64,000 nucleotides of DNA from positions 1 through 64,000 of the forward strand of contig CALXWZ010000008.1 in the NCBI GenBank assembly GCA_944392555.1, read 5' to 3'. Positions 9,289 to 16,725 of this stretch are shown piece after piece. Both the position numbers and the translations under genes were made by a program. The first letter of the stretch is position 1; each line of letters begins with the position of its first letter. This DNA is from an uncultured Alphaproteobacteria bacterium. GTDB lineage: Bacteria; Pseudomonadota; Alphaproteobacteria; CAAHEQ01; UBA3637. The notes under the pieces were generated by a model, which was given only the letters and a program-made list of their open reading frames with translations, ran no database searches and was not told where the DNA came from.

Positions 9289-9304
9289 AACGGTTATGTG
9301 GGTG

Positions 9305-9333
9305 TTTATACCTTCTTTTTTTCACCTTGTCAA
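9305..9333 (-). promoter_or_regulatory. Sigma-70 promoter of tRNA-Ala
   Basis: On the minus strand there is a perfect TTGACA (9328-9333), a 17-base spacer and a perfect TATAAA (9305-9310), which ends 16 bases before the tRNA. Confidence 0.85.
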
Positions 9334-9457
9334 CACTTTTTTTTCATTTTTAACCTTTTTTTATACTTTTCCTTTTTTCACGCATAACTTTTTTCTTTTC
9401 CGGTTGACAGATTATGTAACTCTTGTTATCCTCCTCTATGTTAAAAGGAGAAAATAT

Positions 9458-9640
9458 ATGTTTGTTGTTTTTTTGCTTCGAATTATCTTTTTTATTTGGA
9501 TTGTCGGCGTGTTATCGCTGTTGCTTTATAAATTTTCCAGCGGTTCTTTGCAATCAACACGCATTTCAGTATTACTCCTGTTTCCGTTATTACTACTCAC
9601 GCGCAAGGGTCGCGCAAAAATTAAAGGAGAATTAAAATGA
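9458..9640 (+). CDS. Small membrane protein upstream of SPFH protein
   Basis: This 60-residue protein has two hydrophobic stretches (about residues 2-23 and 36-47) and a basic C-terminal end (RKGRAKIKGELK). The start is set by an AAAAGGAG site 7 bases upstream; the longer open frame to its left is non-coding. The stop overlaps the next start (ATGA), so it is coupled to the prohibitin-like gene. The family is unknown to me. A role as an accessory membrane partner of the SPFH protein is inference from coupling only. Confidence 0.65.
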   Translation: MFVVFLLRIIFFIWIVGVLSLLLYKFSSGSLQSTRISVLLLFPLLLLTRKGRAKIKGELK

Positions 9641-10425
9641 AAAACACCGTTCTATACGGTATTCTTGCCGTTGCTTTGGTTATTACCGGCATTTGCTTTT
9701 CAGGTGTCACGATTATTGACACGGGTTATCGCGGTATTAAAACACGATTTGGAGAAGTTATCGGAGAGCCGTTGCCCGAAGGTATTTATTTTTATAATCC
9801 GATTACAACCGAAATTAAACCGATTGATGTGCGTGTGCAACGCATTGCACTTAATATGAGCACTTATACAAAAGACGTTCAACAAGCCGATTTATCCGTC
9901 ACAATCAACAGTAGTGTTGATGACAATACGGCTCACCTACTCTATAAAGAAATCGGGATGGACTATAAAACAAAAATTATCACACCACAAATTTTAAAAG
10001 CCGTTAAAGATACCATCGGTAAATGGGAAGCCGATTTACTTGTTTCAAATCGGGAAAAAGCTTCCGATGAAATTTTGGCAGCATTGAAAGAGAATCTGGC
10101 TCCGGCGCATATTCTTGTTCAAAGCGTTGTTATTGAAGATATCAACTATTCTTCGCAATTTGAACGCGCCATTGAAGAAAAACAAATTGCAACACAAGAT
10201 GCAATTAAAGCAAAAAATAAAACAAAACAAATTGAAGAAGAAGCCAATCAAAAGATTTTAAGCGCACAAGCTGAAGCCGAAAGTATGCGGATTCGCTCGG
10301 AAGCACTTAGCAAAAATCAAAGCTTGGTAGCATACGAAGCCGTTCAAAAATGGGATGGCAAATTACCTGTTAATATCTATGGAAATGCCCCTATTCCGTT
10401 TATAAATGTTTTGACAAACCAATAA
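9637..10425 (+). CDS. SPFH/prohibitin-family membrane protein
   Basis: This Band 7/prohibitin-type protein of 262 residues has a single N-terminal membrane anchor (about 5-26), then a TGYRGIKTRFGE motif and an SPFH domain (about 27-190). An Ala/Glu-rich coiled coil (about 180-230) contains QIEEEANQKILSAQAEAESM. Its short C-terminus, INIYGNAPIPFIN-like, resembles prohibitins. Such proteins form large ring or cage assemblies on membranes and often modulate FtsH or other proteases (family knowledge). It overlaps the small membrane protein gene by four bases and is followed by a strong terminator. HflC-like is the main alternative name, but no HflK partner is present. Confidence 0.85.
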   Translation: MKNTVLYGILAVALVITGICFSGVTIIDTGYRGIKTRFGEVIGEPLPEGIYFYNPITTEIKPIDVRVQRIALNMSTYTKDVQQADLSVTINSSVDDNTAHLLYKEIGMDYKTKIITPQILKAVKDTIGKWEADLLVSNREKASDEILAALKENLAPAHILVQSVVIEDINYSSQFERAIEEKQIATQDAIKAKNKTKQIEEEANQKILSAQAEAESMRIRSEALSKNQSLVAYEAVQKWDGKLPVNIYGNAPIPFINVLTNQ

Positions 10426-10446
10426 AAGGCAATACCGTTCACAAAA

Positions 10447-10475
10447 AAACCGCTTGGTTCAAAAGCGGTTTTTTC
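10447..10475 (+). terminator. Intrinsic terminator after SPFH gene
   Basis: AACCGCTT and AAGCGGTT form an 8-bp stem with a 7-base loop and a T tract. The A run on the 5' side makes it work for the convergent XRE gene as well. Confidence 0.88.
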
Positions 10476-10512
10476 GTGTCTGCTTTATATTTATTATTGC
10501 TGAAAATTTCGG

Positions 10513-10773
10513 TTATGAAAAAACCGTCATTTCAATTTTAGCATCAAAATATTGAATAATTTTAAGAACTAAATCAAAATCAACGGATTCTTCCGATGTG
10601 TAAGACCCCAACTCAATTTTTTCAATCGCACCGGCCGGTTCTCCGATAATAGATGCAAAATCCTCTAAACTTAACCCCTTTCCGTGGCGTAATCCATATA
10701 AACCCATTCCCAATTCCTTCAGCGTATGTTTTTCAAATATCTTGCTGGAAATTAATTTTCGTTCTGCGCTCAT
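10513..10773 (-). CDS. XRE-type helix-turn-helix regulator, 86 aa
   Basis: This small DNA-binding protein has a helix-turn-helix near residues 27-62, reading LRHGKGLSLEDFASIIGEP and then AIEKIELGSY, in the layout of the HTH_3/XRE family. A short C-terminal part (VDFDLVLKIIQYFDAKIEMTV) is like that of antitoxin-type or phage-type XRE proteins. No toxin gene is next to it. The start has a GGAAAG-like site upstream. Its target is unknown. It converges on the SPFH gene and shares its bidirectional terminator. Confidence 0.75.
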   Translation of the reverse strand: MSAERKLISSKIFEKHTLKELGMGLYGLRHGKGLSLEDFASIIGEPAGAIEKIELGSYTSEESVDFDLVLKIIQYFDAKIEMTVFS

Positions 10774-11131
10774 TCGTTTTTCCTTTCTTCTTCCTTTATA
10801 AATGCAACCAATTTGTTGCTTACATCTCTATTCTATATTGAATTTTTATTTTGTCAACATTAGTATAATTCAATTAAAAAAAATATTATTATTTTTAAAA
10901 AAAAGTTTTTACGAATTTATATTTTATTTTTTTGCGCAAACGACACATATTTTAAATTCAATTTGATTTTTTGGGTTTGATAATAAAGCTAATCAAAAAA
11001 ATTTGTAAAAAAGCATACTTTTTTATGTTTTAACGTAAAAAATGCAGATTATGGTCTATATCAACCTTGTTTTTTATCAAAAATACGCACAAGTTTGATG
11101 TGTTTATATTAACTTTTGAAAGGGAGCAGAC
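10774..11131. other. AT-rich regulatory gap between XRE gene and hsp20
   Basis: These 358 bases are over 75 percent A+T by eye and contain no supported gene. The divergent promoters of the XRE gene and hsp20 should lie here. I looked for an RpoH-type promoter and for a ROSE RNA thermometer in front of hsp20 and could not identify either with confidence. Confidence 0.4.
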
Positions 11132-11638
11132 ATGTCAAAGAAAATCACGCAATTTAAAAAAGGAAAAAACACTCAACAAAATCAACTCTGTCAAAATAAA
11201 AAGCAATGCCAAAAACAAACAAAAAATCAAGGGATTGAAAATTATTTTATGAATTCTCCGATGACTTGGGCACAAGCTTTTGACGATTCGCAATGGCTGG
11301 AACCGAATATAGAAGTATCGGAATCAAACAATACAGTCAACGTATCGGCAGAATTACCTGGTATGAATCCGGAAGATATCCGCGTAAATGTATCGCAAGA
11401 CGGTTACTTAACTATCAGCGGAGAAAAATTACACCATCAAGAAGAAAATGATACCGAAAGCGGTATGTACTTCTCGGAACGCTCTTACGGTATGATTCAA
11501 AGAACCATTCCGCTACCGCAAGACTTAAATTATGATGAAACTTCCGCCGATTTTGAAAATGGCGTTTTATCAATCCATATTCCAAAATCCGAATCGGCGG
11601 CAAAACGTATTAAAAAAGTGCCGGTTGTTGCAAAATAA
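11132..11638 (+). CDS. Small heat-shock protein (Hsp20 family)
   Basis: This is an ATP-independent holdase chaperone that binds unfolding proteins. The alpha-crystallin domain spans about residues 58-155, with PNIEVSESNNTVNVSAELPGM at its start region, the SGEKLHH strand, FSERSYGMIQRTIPLP, and the closing NGVLSIHIPK motif. The first 40 residues form an unusual Lys/Gln/Asn-rich low-complexity extension. An AAAGGGAG site 7 bases before ATG supports this long start; Met41 is the alternative. It is a single gene with its own terminator. Confidence 0.92.
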   Translation: MSKKITQFKKGKNTQQNQLCQNKKQCQKQTKNQGIENYFMNSPMTWAQAFDDSQWLEPNIEVSESNNTVNVSAELPGMNPEDIRVNVSQDGYLTISGEKLHHQEENDTESGMYFSERSYGMIQRTIPLPQDLNYDETSADFENGVLSIHIPKSESAAKRIKKVPVVAK

Positions 11639-11672
11639 TATCAGCCAAATTCATTTATGCACTCTGTAATAA

Positions 11673-11699
11673 AAAAGGCTCTTCAATAAGAGCCTTTTT
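11673..11699 (+). terminator. Bidirectional terminator between hsp20 and ppi gene
   Basis: AAGGCTCTT and AAGAGCCTT form a 9-bp stem with a 4-base loop, flanked by A6 on the left and T5 on the right. It serves both converging genes. Confidence 0.88.
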
Positions 11700-11728
11700 C
11701 CGATTACCTAACAGTGGCTATGAAAAAA

Positions 11729-12283
11729 TTATTTCTCATCTGCCGCAACTTGCATCTTCACAATGATATCCGGGTTTGATACTTTACCGTTGTTAGCAGA
11801 AGTGCCCGCCTTCAAAGAATCAATAGCTTCCATACCGGAAACAACTTGTCCGAATACCGTGTATTGTCCGTCCAAATAACCGGCATCATCAAAACAAATA
11901 AAGAATTGGCTATCCGCACTGTTTACATCAGCCGCACGCGCCATGGAAACCGTTCCTCTGCCATGATGTTTATTATTAAATTCGGCTTTCAATTTTTGAC
12001 CCGAACCGCCCATACCTGTGCCCGTCGGATCACCGGTTTGAGCCATAAATCCCGGAATAACGCGATGGAATTTAACGCCGTCATAAAATCCCTGACGTGT
12101 TAATTCTTTAATCCGTTTCACATGATTGGGGGCAACATCCGGATATAATTCTATAACCGCACGCCCGTATTCCGTATCTAAATAAAGTGTATTTTCCTTA
12201 TCCAAATTGTTCATTGTTTGAGCTCCTGCAATTGTTGAAAAAAATAAAGTGAGTGCCATACACAGTTTCATCAATAAGTTCAT
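11729..12283 (-). CDS. Periplasmic cyclophilin-type peptidyl-prolyl isomerase
   Basis: The enzyme turns X-Pro peptide bonds between cis and trans and helps protein folding. The 184-residue product has a signal peptide (MNLLMKLCMALTLFFSTIAGA), so it acts in the periplasm. The catalytic cyclophilin core shows GFYDGVKFHRVIPGFMAQTGD with the key Phe-His-Arg, then SQFFICFDDAGYLDGQYTVFGQV. The start at 12283 is chosen because AGGAG lies 8 bases upstream; an in-frame ATG at 12343 lacks this and would spoil the signal peptide. Confidence 0.93.
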   Translation of the reverse strand: MNLLMKLCMALTLFFSTIAGAQTMNNLDKENTLYLDTEYGRAVIELYPDVAPNHVKRIKELTRQGFYDGVKFHRVIPGFMAQTGDPTGTGMGGSGQKLKAEFNNKHHGRGTVSMARAADVNSADSQFFICFDDAGYLDGQYTVFGQVVSGMEAIDSLKAGTSANNGKVSNPDIIVKMQVAADEK

Positions 12284-12433
12284 ATCTTCTCCTTTGCTGA
12301 CATTAACATCATCGAGGATAACGAGAGCGAACAAAATTGTCAACTCTCTTTTTAGATTTTGAATACATATTTTCTATTGCAATTCGTTAAAATATCCAGT
12401 AATGTAGTGGCATATTTATGTGAGGGGCAAATC

Positions 12434-13024
12434 ATGTTAAAAAATCGTTACCGTTCGGAAACGAACATTCTTTTTTTAATTTTTAAAACGTTCTTTAAAA
12501 TTGCGCTCTTCGTCGTTGGCGGTGGATTGGCGATGATTCCCGTTATAGAAGATACATTCGTTCGGAAATATAAACTCTTAAAAAGCGATGATATTGTTGA
12601 TATGGTTGCGATGACACAAACTATCCCCGGATTGATTGCCGTTAATTCCGCCATTTTCGTCGGGCATAGATTGTGTGGGTGGAAGGGTAGTGTTGTAGCA
12701 ACAATCGGTGTTTTAATCCCATCCATTTGCATTTTGTGTTTGATAGCGGCATTTTTCCCGTTATTATCTATGGAGAATCCACATATTCTCGCCGCATTTT
12801 CTTATATTCGTGCTTGTGTAACGGGTATTTTTTGCTGTGTTGCCGTTCGACTTGGGAAAAAGATTTTATCCACACATCGCGATTTTTTAATTGTCGGCTT
12901 ACTCATTCTGGGTATGCTGTATGGCATTAATATCATTCTGTTGATTGTGCTTTCCGTTCTGATGGGATTAGTCAGTGCGTACAAGCAACAAAAAGAAGCG
13001 ACAAAAACGGAGAATCGCTCATGA
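12434..13024 (+). CDS. ChrA-type transporter, N-terminal half protein
   Basis: This is one half of a short-chain CHR (chromate ion transporter) pair, 196 residues. The family motif FFKIALFVVGGGLAMIPVIED sits near residues 17-37, and VAMTQTIPGLIAVNSAIFVG near 58-77. About five to six membrane helices follow. Short-chain CHR proteins work as heterodimers and export chromate by analogy with sulfate (family knowledge). The start is fixed by GAGGGG upstream. It overlaps the second half by four bases. Placement directly before cysDN hints at sulfate as the physiological substrate (inference). Confidence 0.88.
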   Translation: MLKNRYRSETNILFLIFKTFFKIALFVVGGGLAMIPVIEDTFVRKYKLLKSDDIVDMVAMTQTIPGLIAVNSAIFVGHRLCGWKGSVVATIGVLIPSICILCLIAAFFPLLSMENPHILAAFSYIRACVTGIFCCVAVRLGKKILSTHRDFLIVGLLILGMLYGINIILLIVLSVLMGLVSAYKQQKEATKTENRS

Positions 13025-13587
13025 CACACTTAATTCTTTTTATGCAGTTTTTTAAATACGGCTTGCTTTGCTTAGGCGGCGGTTATATGATTATTCCTTT
13101 ATTATATGAAGATTTTGTGGCGCAAACGGAATTTTTTACGCCGGCACAATTCGGGAACTTGTTGGCTATTTCGCAGATGACACCCGGAGCCGTCAGCATC
13201 AATGCGGCAACATATATCGGTTATATGCAAGGGCAAGTTCTTGATGCCGTTATTGCCAGTATCGGGCTTGCTATGCCGACGTTTATTTTGGCTATCATCG
13301 CTTTAAGCTTTTTTAAAAAGCATAAAAATTCAACGTTTGTTGCCGGTTTTTTTAAAGGGGCGCGCTGGGCGGCTTTTGTAATGGTATTATCAGCCGTTGT
13401 TTTATTTGCCAATATGTCGGTCTTTTCGCAACCGGTTTCCCTTGATTCTCTCAGAAGTTTTTCATTAAAATACCCGGAACTCGGGGTTGCGATTATGTCT
13501 GCCGTCATATATTATCGCGGACATCTTTCCATGATGCAACTTTTGGTTCTTGCATTTGCCATCGGATTCGGAGTGAGTTTTATATGA
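13021..13587 (+). CDS. ChrA-type transporter, C-terminal half protein
   Basis: This second short-chain CHR protein of 188 residues shows FFKYGLLCLGGGYMIIPLLYED near residues 10-31 and NLLAISQMTPGAVSINAATYIGY near 49-71. These are the same pair of motifs as in its partner, so the two arose from a duplicated domain. About six hydrophobic segments are visible. The start overlaps the upstream gene (ATGA) and its end overlaps cysD (ATGA), giving a fully coupled four-gene operon. Confidence 0.88.
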   Translation: MTHLILFMQFFKYGLLCLGGGYMIIPLLYEDFVAQTEFFTPAQFGNLLAISQMTPGAVSINAATYIGYMQGQVLDAVIASIGLAMPTFILAIIALSFFKKHKNSTFVAGFFKGARWAAFVMVLSAVVLFANMSVFSQPVSLDSLRSFSLKYPELGVAIMSAVIYYRGHLSMMQLLVLAFAIGFGVSFI

Positions 13588-14444
13588 CACCGTATTTGCA
13601 ACAGCTTGAAAAAGAAGCCCTTGAAGTAATACGCGAAATTTGCTTTTCAAATCGCCTTTCCGAAATTGTTGTGTTTTACAGTATCGGAAAAGATTCATCT
13701 GTTTTACTGCACTTATTTAAAAAAGCATTTTTCCCGTTTCCGATACCCGTTCGCTTTATGCATATTGATACCGGTTGGAAGTTTAAAGAAATGTATGCCT
13801 TTCGCGATAAAATTGCAAAGCAAATCGATTTAATCGTTTACAAAAATCCGGCTTGCTTAAATCCTTATACGGATGGACCACGTTATACGGATGTGATGAA
13901 AACACAGGCATTAAAGCAAGCCTTAGAAAAATACAATTTTAAAATAGCGTTCGGTGGATCCCGACGCGATGAAGAAAAAAGCCGTTCCAAGGAACGATTT
14001 GTTTCTGTAAGAGATGCGGAAAATAAGTGGAATCCGTATAATCAAAATCCGGAAATTCCGCCATTATACAACACATTTCATACCGATAAAACAAGTTTAC
14101 GCATTTTTCCGCTCTCAAATTGGACGGAAGTTGATATTTGGGAATATATTAAACATGAAAAAATTGAGGTTGTCCCTATATATTTTGCACATGAAAGGCA
14201 CGTTGTTCGCAATCAATCCGGATTATATATCGCCACGGAAAATGATACAGGCGAAATCAAAAAAGTGCGTTTTCGCACACTGGGATGCTATCCTTTAACG
14301 GGTGCCGTTTTATCCGAAGCCGAAACGATTGATGATGTTATCAATGAACTAAAACAGACCGCTTATACGGAGCGTATCACGCGCGTAATTGATTATGATA
14401 CTGATTTCTCAATGGAAAAGAAAAAAATTAACGGATATTTCTAA
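13584..14444 (+). CDS. cysD: Sulfate adenylyltransferase subunit 2
   Basis: CysD makes adenosine 5'-phosphosulfate from ATP and sulfate, driven by the CysN GTPase. The 286-residue product belongs to the PP-loop ATP pyrophosphatase superfamily: YSIGKDSSVLLHL near residues 31-43 is the PP-loop, exactly as in the known CysD family. RRDEEKSRSKERF near 131-143, PLSNWTEVDIWEYI near 176-189 and RTLGCYPLTGAV near 231-242 follow. Length fits (about 300). It sits between the transporter pair and cysN with overlapping stops and starts. No cysC or cysH is visible in the window, so the fate of the product cannot be read here. Confidence 0.94.
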   Translation: MTPYLQQLEKEALEVIREICFSNRLSEIVVFYSIGKDSSVLLHLFKKAFFPFPIPVRFMHIDTGWKFKEMYAFRDKIAKQIDLIVYKNPACLNPYTDGPRYTDVMKTQALKQALEKYNFKIAFGGSRRDEEKSRSKERFVSVRDAENKWNPYNQNPEIPPLYNTFHTDKTSLRIFPLSNWTEVDIWEYIKHEKIEVVPIYFAHERHVVRNQSGLYIATENDTGEIKKVRFRTLGCYPLTGAVLSEAETIDDVINELKQTAYTERITRVIDYDTDFSMEKKKINGYF

Positions 14445-15541
14445 TGAAAAGAATTTTTAAAGTAATTTGTTGCGGAAACGTTGATGACGGAAAGTCTACC
14501 CTATTAGGGCGTCTCCTTTTTGAAACCGGCAGTATTAAGCAAGACCAATTAGAAGAAGCGCTTGCCTCTTCAATTAAAACGGAAGAAACGGCACAACCCG
14601 ATTTTGCCATGTTTTTAGATGGGCTTGCCATGGAACGCACAAAGAAAATTACGGTTGATGTTGCCCATCGCTATTTTACTTATAATCAAATCAGATTCCA
14701 TGTGTTGGATTGTCCGGGGCATGAAGAATATACCAAAAATATGGCAACGGCTGCCGCTTGCGCCGATAGTGCGCTCATTGTTGTTGATGCGACAAGGCCT
14801 ATTCGTGCCCAAACCATACGCCATATTGAAATATGCGCAATGTTCCGTCTAAAACAAGTATGTATCTGCCTCACAAAATACGATTTACTGGCTGATAAAT
14901 CTATTTTAAAACAAAAAGAGGAAGAAATTAGAAATCTGCTAAAAGACAAAGACTTTTCATATACCATATTTCCGATTTCCGCCGTTACGGGATATAATAT
15001 ACCGAAGGTGCTGTCTGTTTTAGAAAACTTTGCCGAGCAATCTGCCGATACGGCCGAAAAAAATCAAGCCATTATATTCCATATTCAAGCTATGAAACAG
15101 CTTGACGGCAAATGCTATATTTACGGAAAAAACCTTATGAATCGTCCCATCGATTTTGCGGAGGGGGAAACATTTACTATATATCCCACGCATCAAGAAC
15201 TCACTGTTTCGGCAGAATCGGCATCACTCCCGCTCGGTTGCATTCAACCGACTGAATCAATAGATGTAAATACCGGCGATTGTGTGGCTAATTGCCCTCT
15301 TTTGATAACGAACAAATTTTCACATCAGACAATTTTCTTTGAAGAACCGGGTAATCATTTATTACTTAAACATGGCACAAAGGTTGTTCGGGTTGTTCAA
15401 CTAACTGACACACAGATACAAACCGATGCACCGCTTTTTATCAATAACATTGAAGATATCAAGGAAAACGGCTTTGGTATTTTGATTGATGAAATCACTA
15501 AAAAAACAATCGGTTGCTGTGTTTTTACCCGCAATTCATAA
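14444..15541 (+). CDS. cysN: Sulfate adenylyltransferase subunit 1, short divergent form
   Basis: CysN is the GTPase subunit that drives APS synthesis by CysD. The P-loop GNVDDGKSTLLGRLLF lies near residues 11-26, and DCPGHEEYTKNMATAA near 87-102 is the G3 region. Three positions depart from the usual CysN: REQGIT in switch I reads RTKKIT, DTPGH reads DCPGH, and the guanine-specificity NKMD reads TKYD. The 365-residue length is about 110 short of typical CysN, with reduced domains II and III. It overlaps the cysD stop by one base. GTP specificity and full activity are therefore uncertain, though operon conservation suggests that it is functional. Confidence 0.87.
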   Translation: MKRIFKVICCGNVDDGKSTLLGRLLFETGSIKQDQLEEALASSIKTEETAQPDFAMFLDGLAMERTKKITVDVAHRYFTYNQIRFHVLDCPGHEEYTKNMATAAACADSALIVVDATRPIRAQTIRHIEICAMFRLKQVCICLTKYDLLADKSILKQKEEEIRNLLKDKDFSYTIFPISAVTGYNIPKVLSVLENFAEQSADTAEKNQAIIFHIQAMKQLDGKCYIYGKNLMNRPIDFAEGETFTIYPTHQELTVSAESASLPLGCIQPTESIDVNTGDCVANCPLLITNKFSHQTIFFEEPGNHLLLKHGTKVVRVVQLTDTQIQTDAPLFINNIEDIKENGFGILIDEITKKTIGCCVFTRNS

Positions 15542-15589
15542 AACGAACACCGACTTCATCGGCATAAAACAAAAAATTTGCCCTGCATT

Positions 15590-16570
15590 TTATAAATACG
15601 TCATCACCAGCCGAGCAGGCGTTGATGTTTTGCAATGCACCAACAAAAACAATGTCAACCGATGATGCGGTTTTAATCCGGCATAGGAAATAATCCCTTC
15701 ATGGAATAAAGAAATCACTTCCGGTTGCATCTTATCAAATAATTCTTTGCGTTTTGCAATATCCTTTTGCTTACGAATGGCTTGATTTACCATCATTTTA
15801 AAGCGTCCGTTCAATATCTTGCGACGCACCAACGGCACTAATTCCGGACGAAGTTTTTGCGTCACTTGTGCAATATGCCGAATCAAGCGAATATAACTGA
15901 ATACTTTTTGGGGCGTAAATGAAGTGCGCATAATTGAATGCGGATTTGAATAGTAGTAATACAACGGCATATCAATGATTGCTATACTCTTTATCCGCAT
16001 CATTAACTCTGTTGTAAACGGAACATCCTCAAAATAAATACCCTCAACAAAAAATAAATCCTTAATCGCCTCTCGTTTATATAGCTTGATGTTAACGCCC
16101 GTTAAAATTTTATTGGTTGTTAAAAACACGATATCGGGATTTTTGATTAATTCAACTTGTGCTTCTTTTAATCCCGAAAAATAACCCGAATACTTTTCAC
16201 CGGTTGCAATATGTCGGCAAGAAGCAACATCTGCCTCCGTCTGTTTTATTGCCACGTATAATCTTTCCAAAAACGCCGGATGATAGTAATCATCCGAATC
16301 GCAAAATGCGATATATTCACCCCCAGCAACACGCATACCCGTATTTCTGGCTCCCGAAAGTCCTTTGTTTTCTTGATGAATCACCTTGATACGAGAATCT
16401 TTATCGGTATAACTTTCGGCAATCGTGCCACTTTCGTCCGTAGAGCCATCGTCTACACAAATAATTTCTATATCCTTAAATGTTTGTGAAATAATGCTCT
16501 CCAAACAACCGGACAAAAACTCTTGCACGTTATAAATCGGCACAATAACGGAAATAATCGGTTTTGTCAT
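15590..16570 (-). CDS. Family 2 glycosyltransferase
   Basis: This 326-residue GT-A fold enzyme probably transfers a sugar from a nucleotide donor to a surface polysaccharide. The N-terminal GT2 signature is complete: ISVIVPIYNVQEFL near residues 5-18, CVDDGSTDES near 38-47, NKGLSGARNTG near 67-77, and the metal-binding CDSDD near 88-92. The C-terminal part is rich in basic residues without a clear membrane helix. The start at 16570 has AAAGGA 7 bases upstream; the ATG five codons earlier lacks it. It lies downstream of metK, from which a long hairpin separates it. Confidence 0.92.
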   Translation of the reverse strand: MTKPIISVIVPIYNVQEFLSGCLESIISQTFKDIEIICVDDGSTDESGTIAESYTDKDSRIKVIHQENKGLSGARNTGMRVAGGEYIAFCDSDDYYHPAFLERLYVAIKQTEADVASCRHIATGEKYSGYFSGLKEAQVELIKNPDIVFLTTNKILTGVNIKLYKREAIKDLFFVEGIYFEDVPFTTELMMRIKSIAIIDMPLYYYYSNPHSIMRTSFTPQKVFSYIRLIRHIAQVTQKLRPELVPLVRRKILNGRFKMMVNQAIRKQKDIAKRKELFDKMQPEVISLFHEGIISYAGLKPHHRLTLFLLVHCKTSTPARLVMTYL

Positions 16571-16629
16571 TTGCAATCCTTTCAATACGGTTTAGTCTAT
16601 GCAATATCTGCCCTCTTTGCAAGAGAAAT

Positions 16630-16705
16630 AAAAAAAATCTTCTCTTTTTTATTCCAAAAAATAGCAAGTAAGGCTTTTTCTGATTCATTAAAGAGAAGAT
16701 TTTTC
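16630..16705 (-). terminator. Long inverted repeat, likely metK terminator
   Basis: Two 14-base arms (AAAATCTTCTCTTT at 16634-16647 and its complement at 16690-16703) flank a 42-base loop that itself has a small hairpin. On the minus strand the distal arm runs into seven T. It lies 21 bases after the metK stop, so it probably ends that transcript before the glycosyltransferase gene. Confidence 0.65.
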
Positions 16706-16725
16706 ACTTTATCAAACAAACTACA

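Noticed and set aside
9296..9457. Upstream extension of the small membrane protein
   Set aside because: The extension overlaps the tRNA-Ala promoter and is Phe/Thr-rich noise; the start with AAAAGGAG at 9458 is clearly better.
10920..11131. Heat-shock (RpoH) promoter or ROSE thermometer before hsp20
   Set aside because: I found no convincing CTTG...CCAT pair and no U(U/C)GCU-type anti-Shine-Dalgarno element facing the ribosome site.
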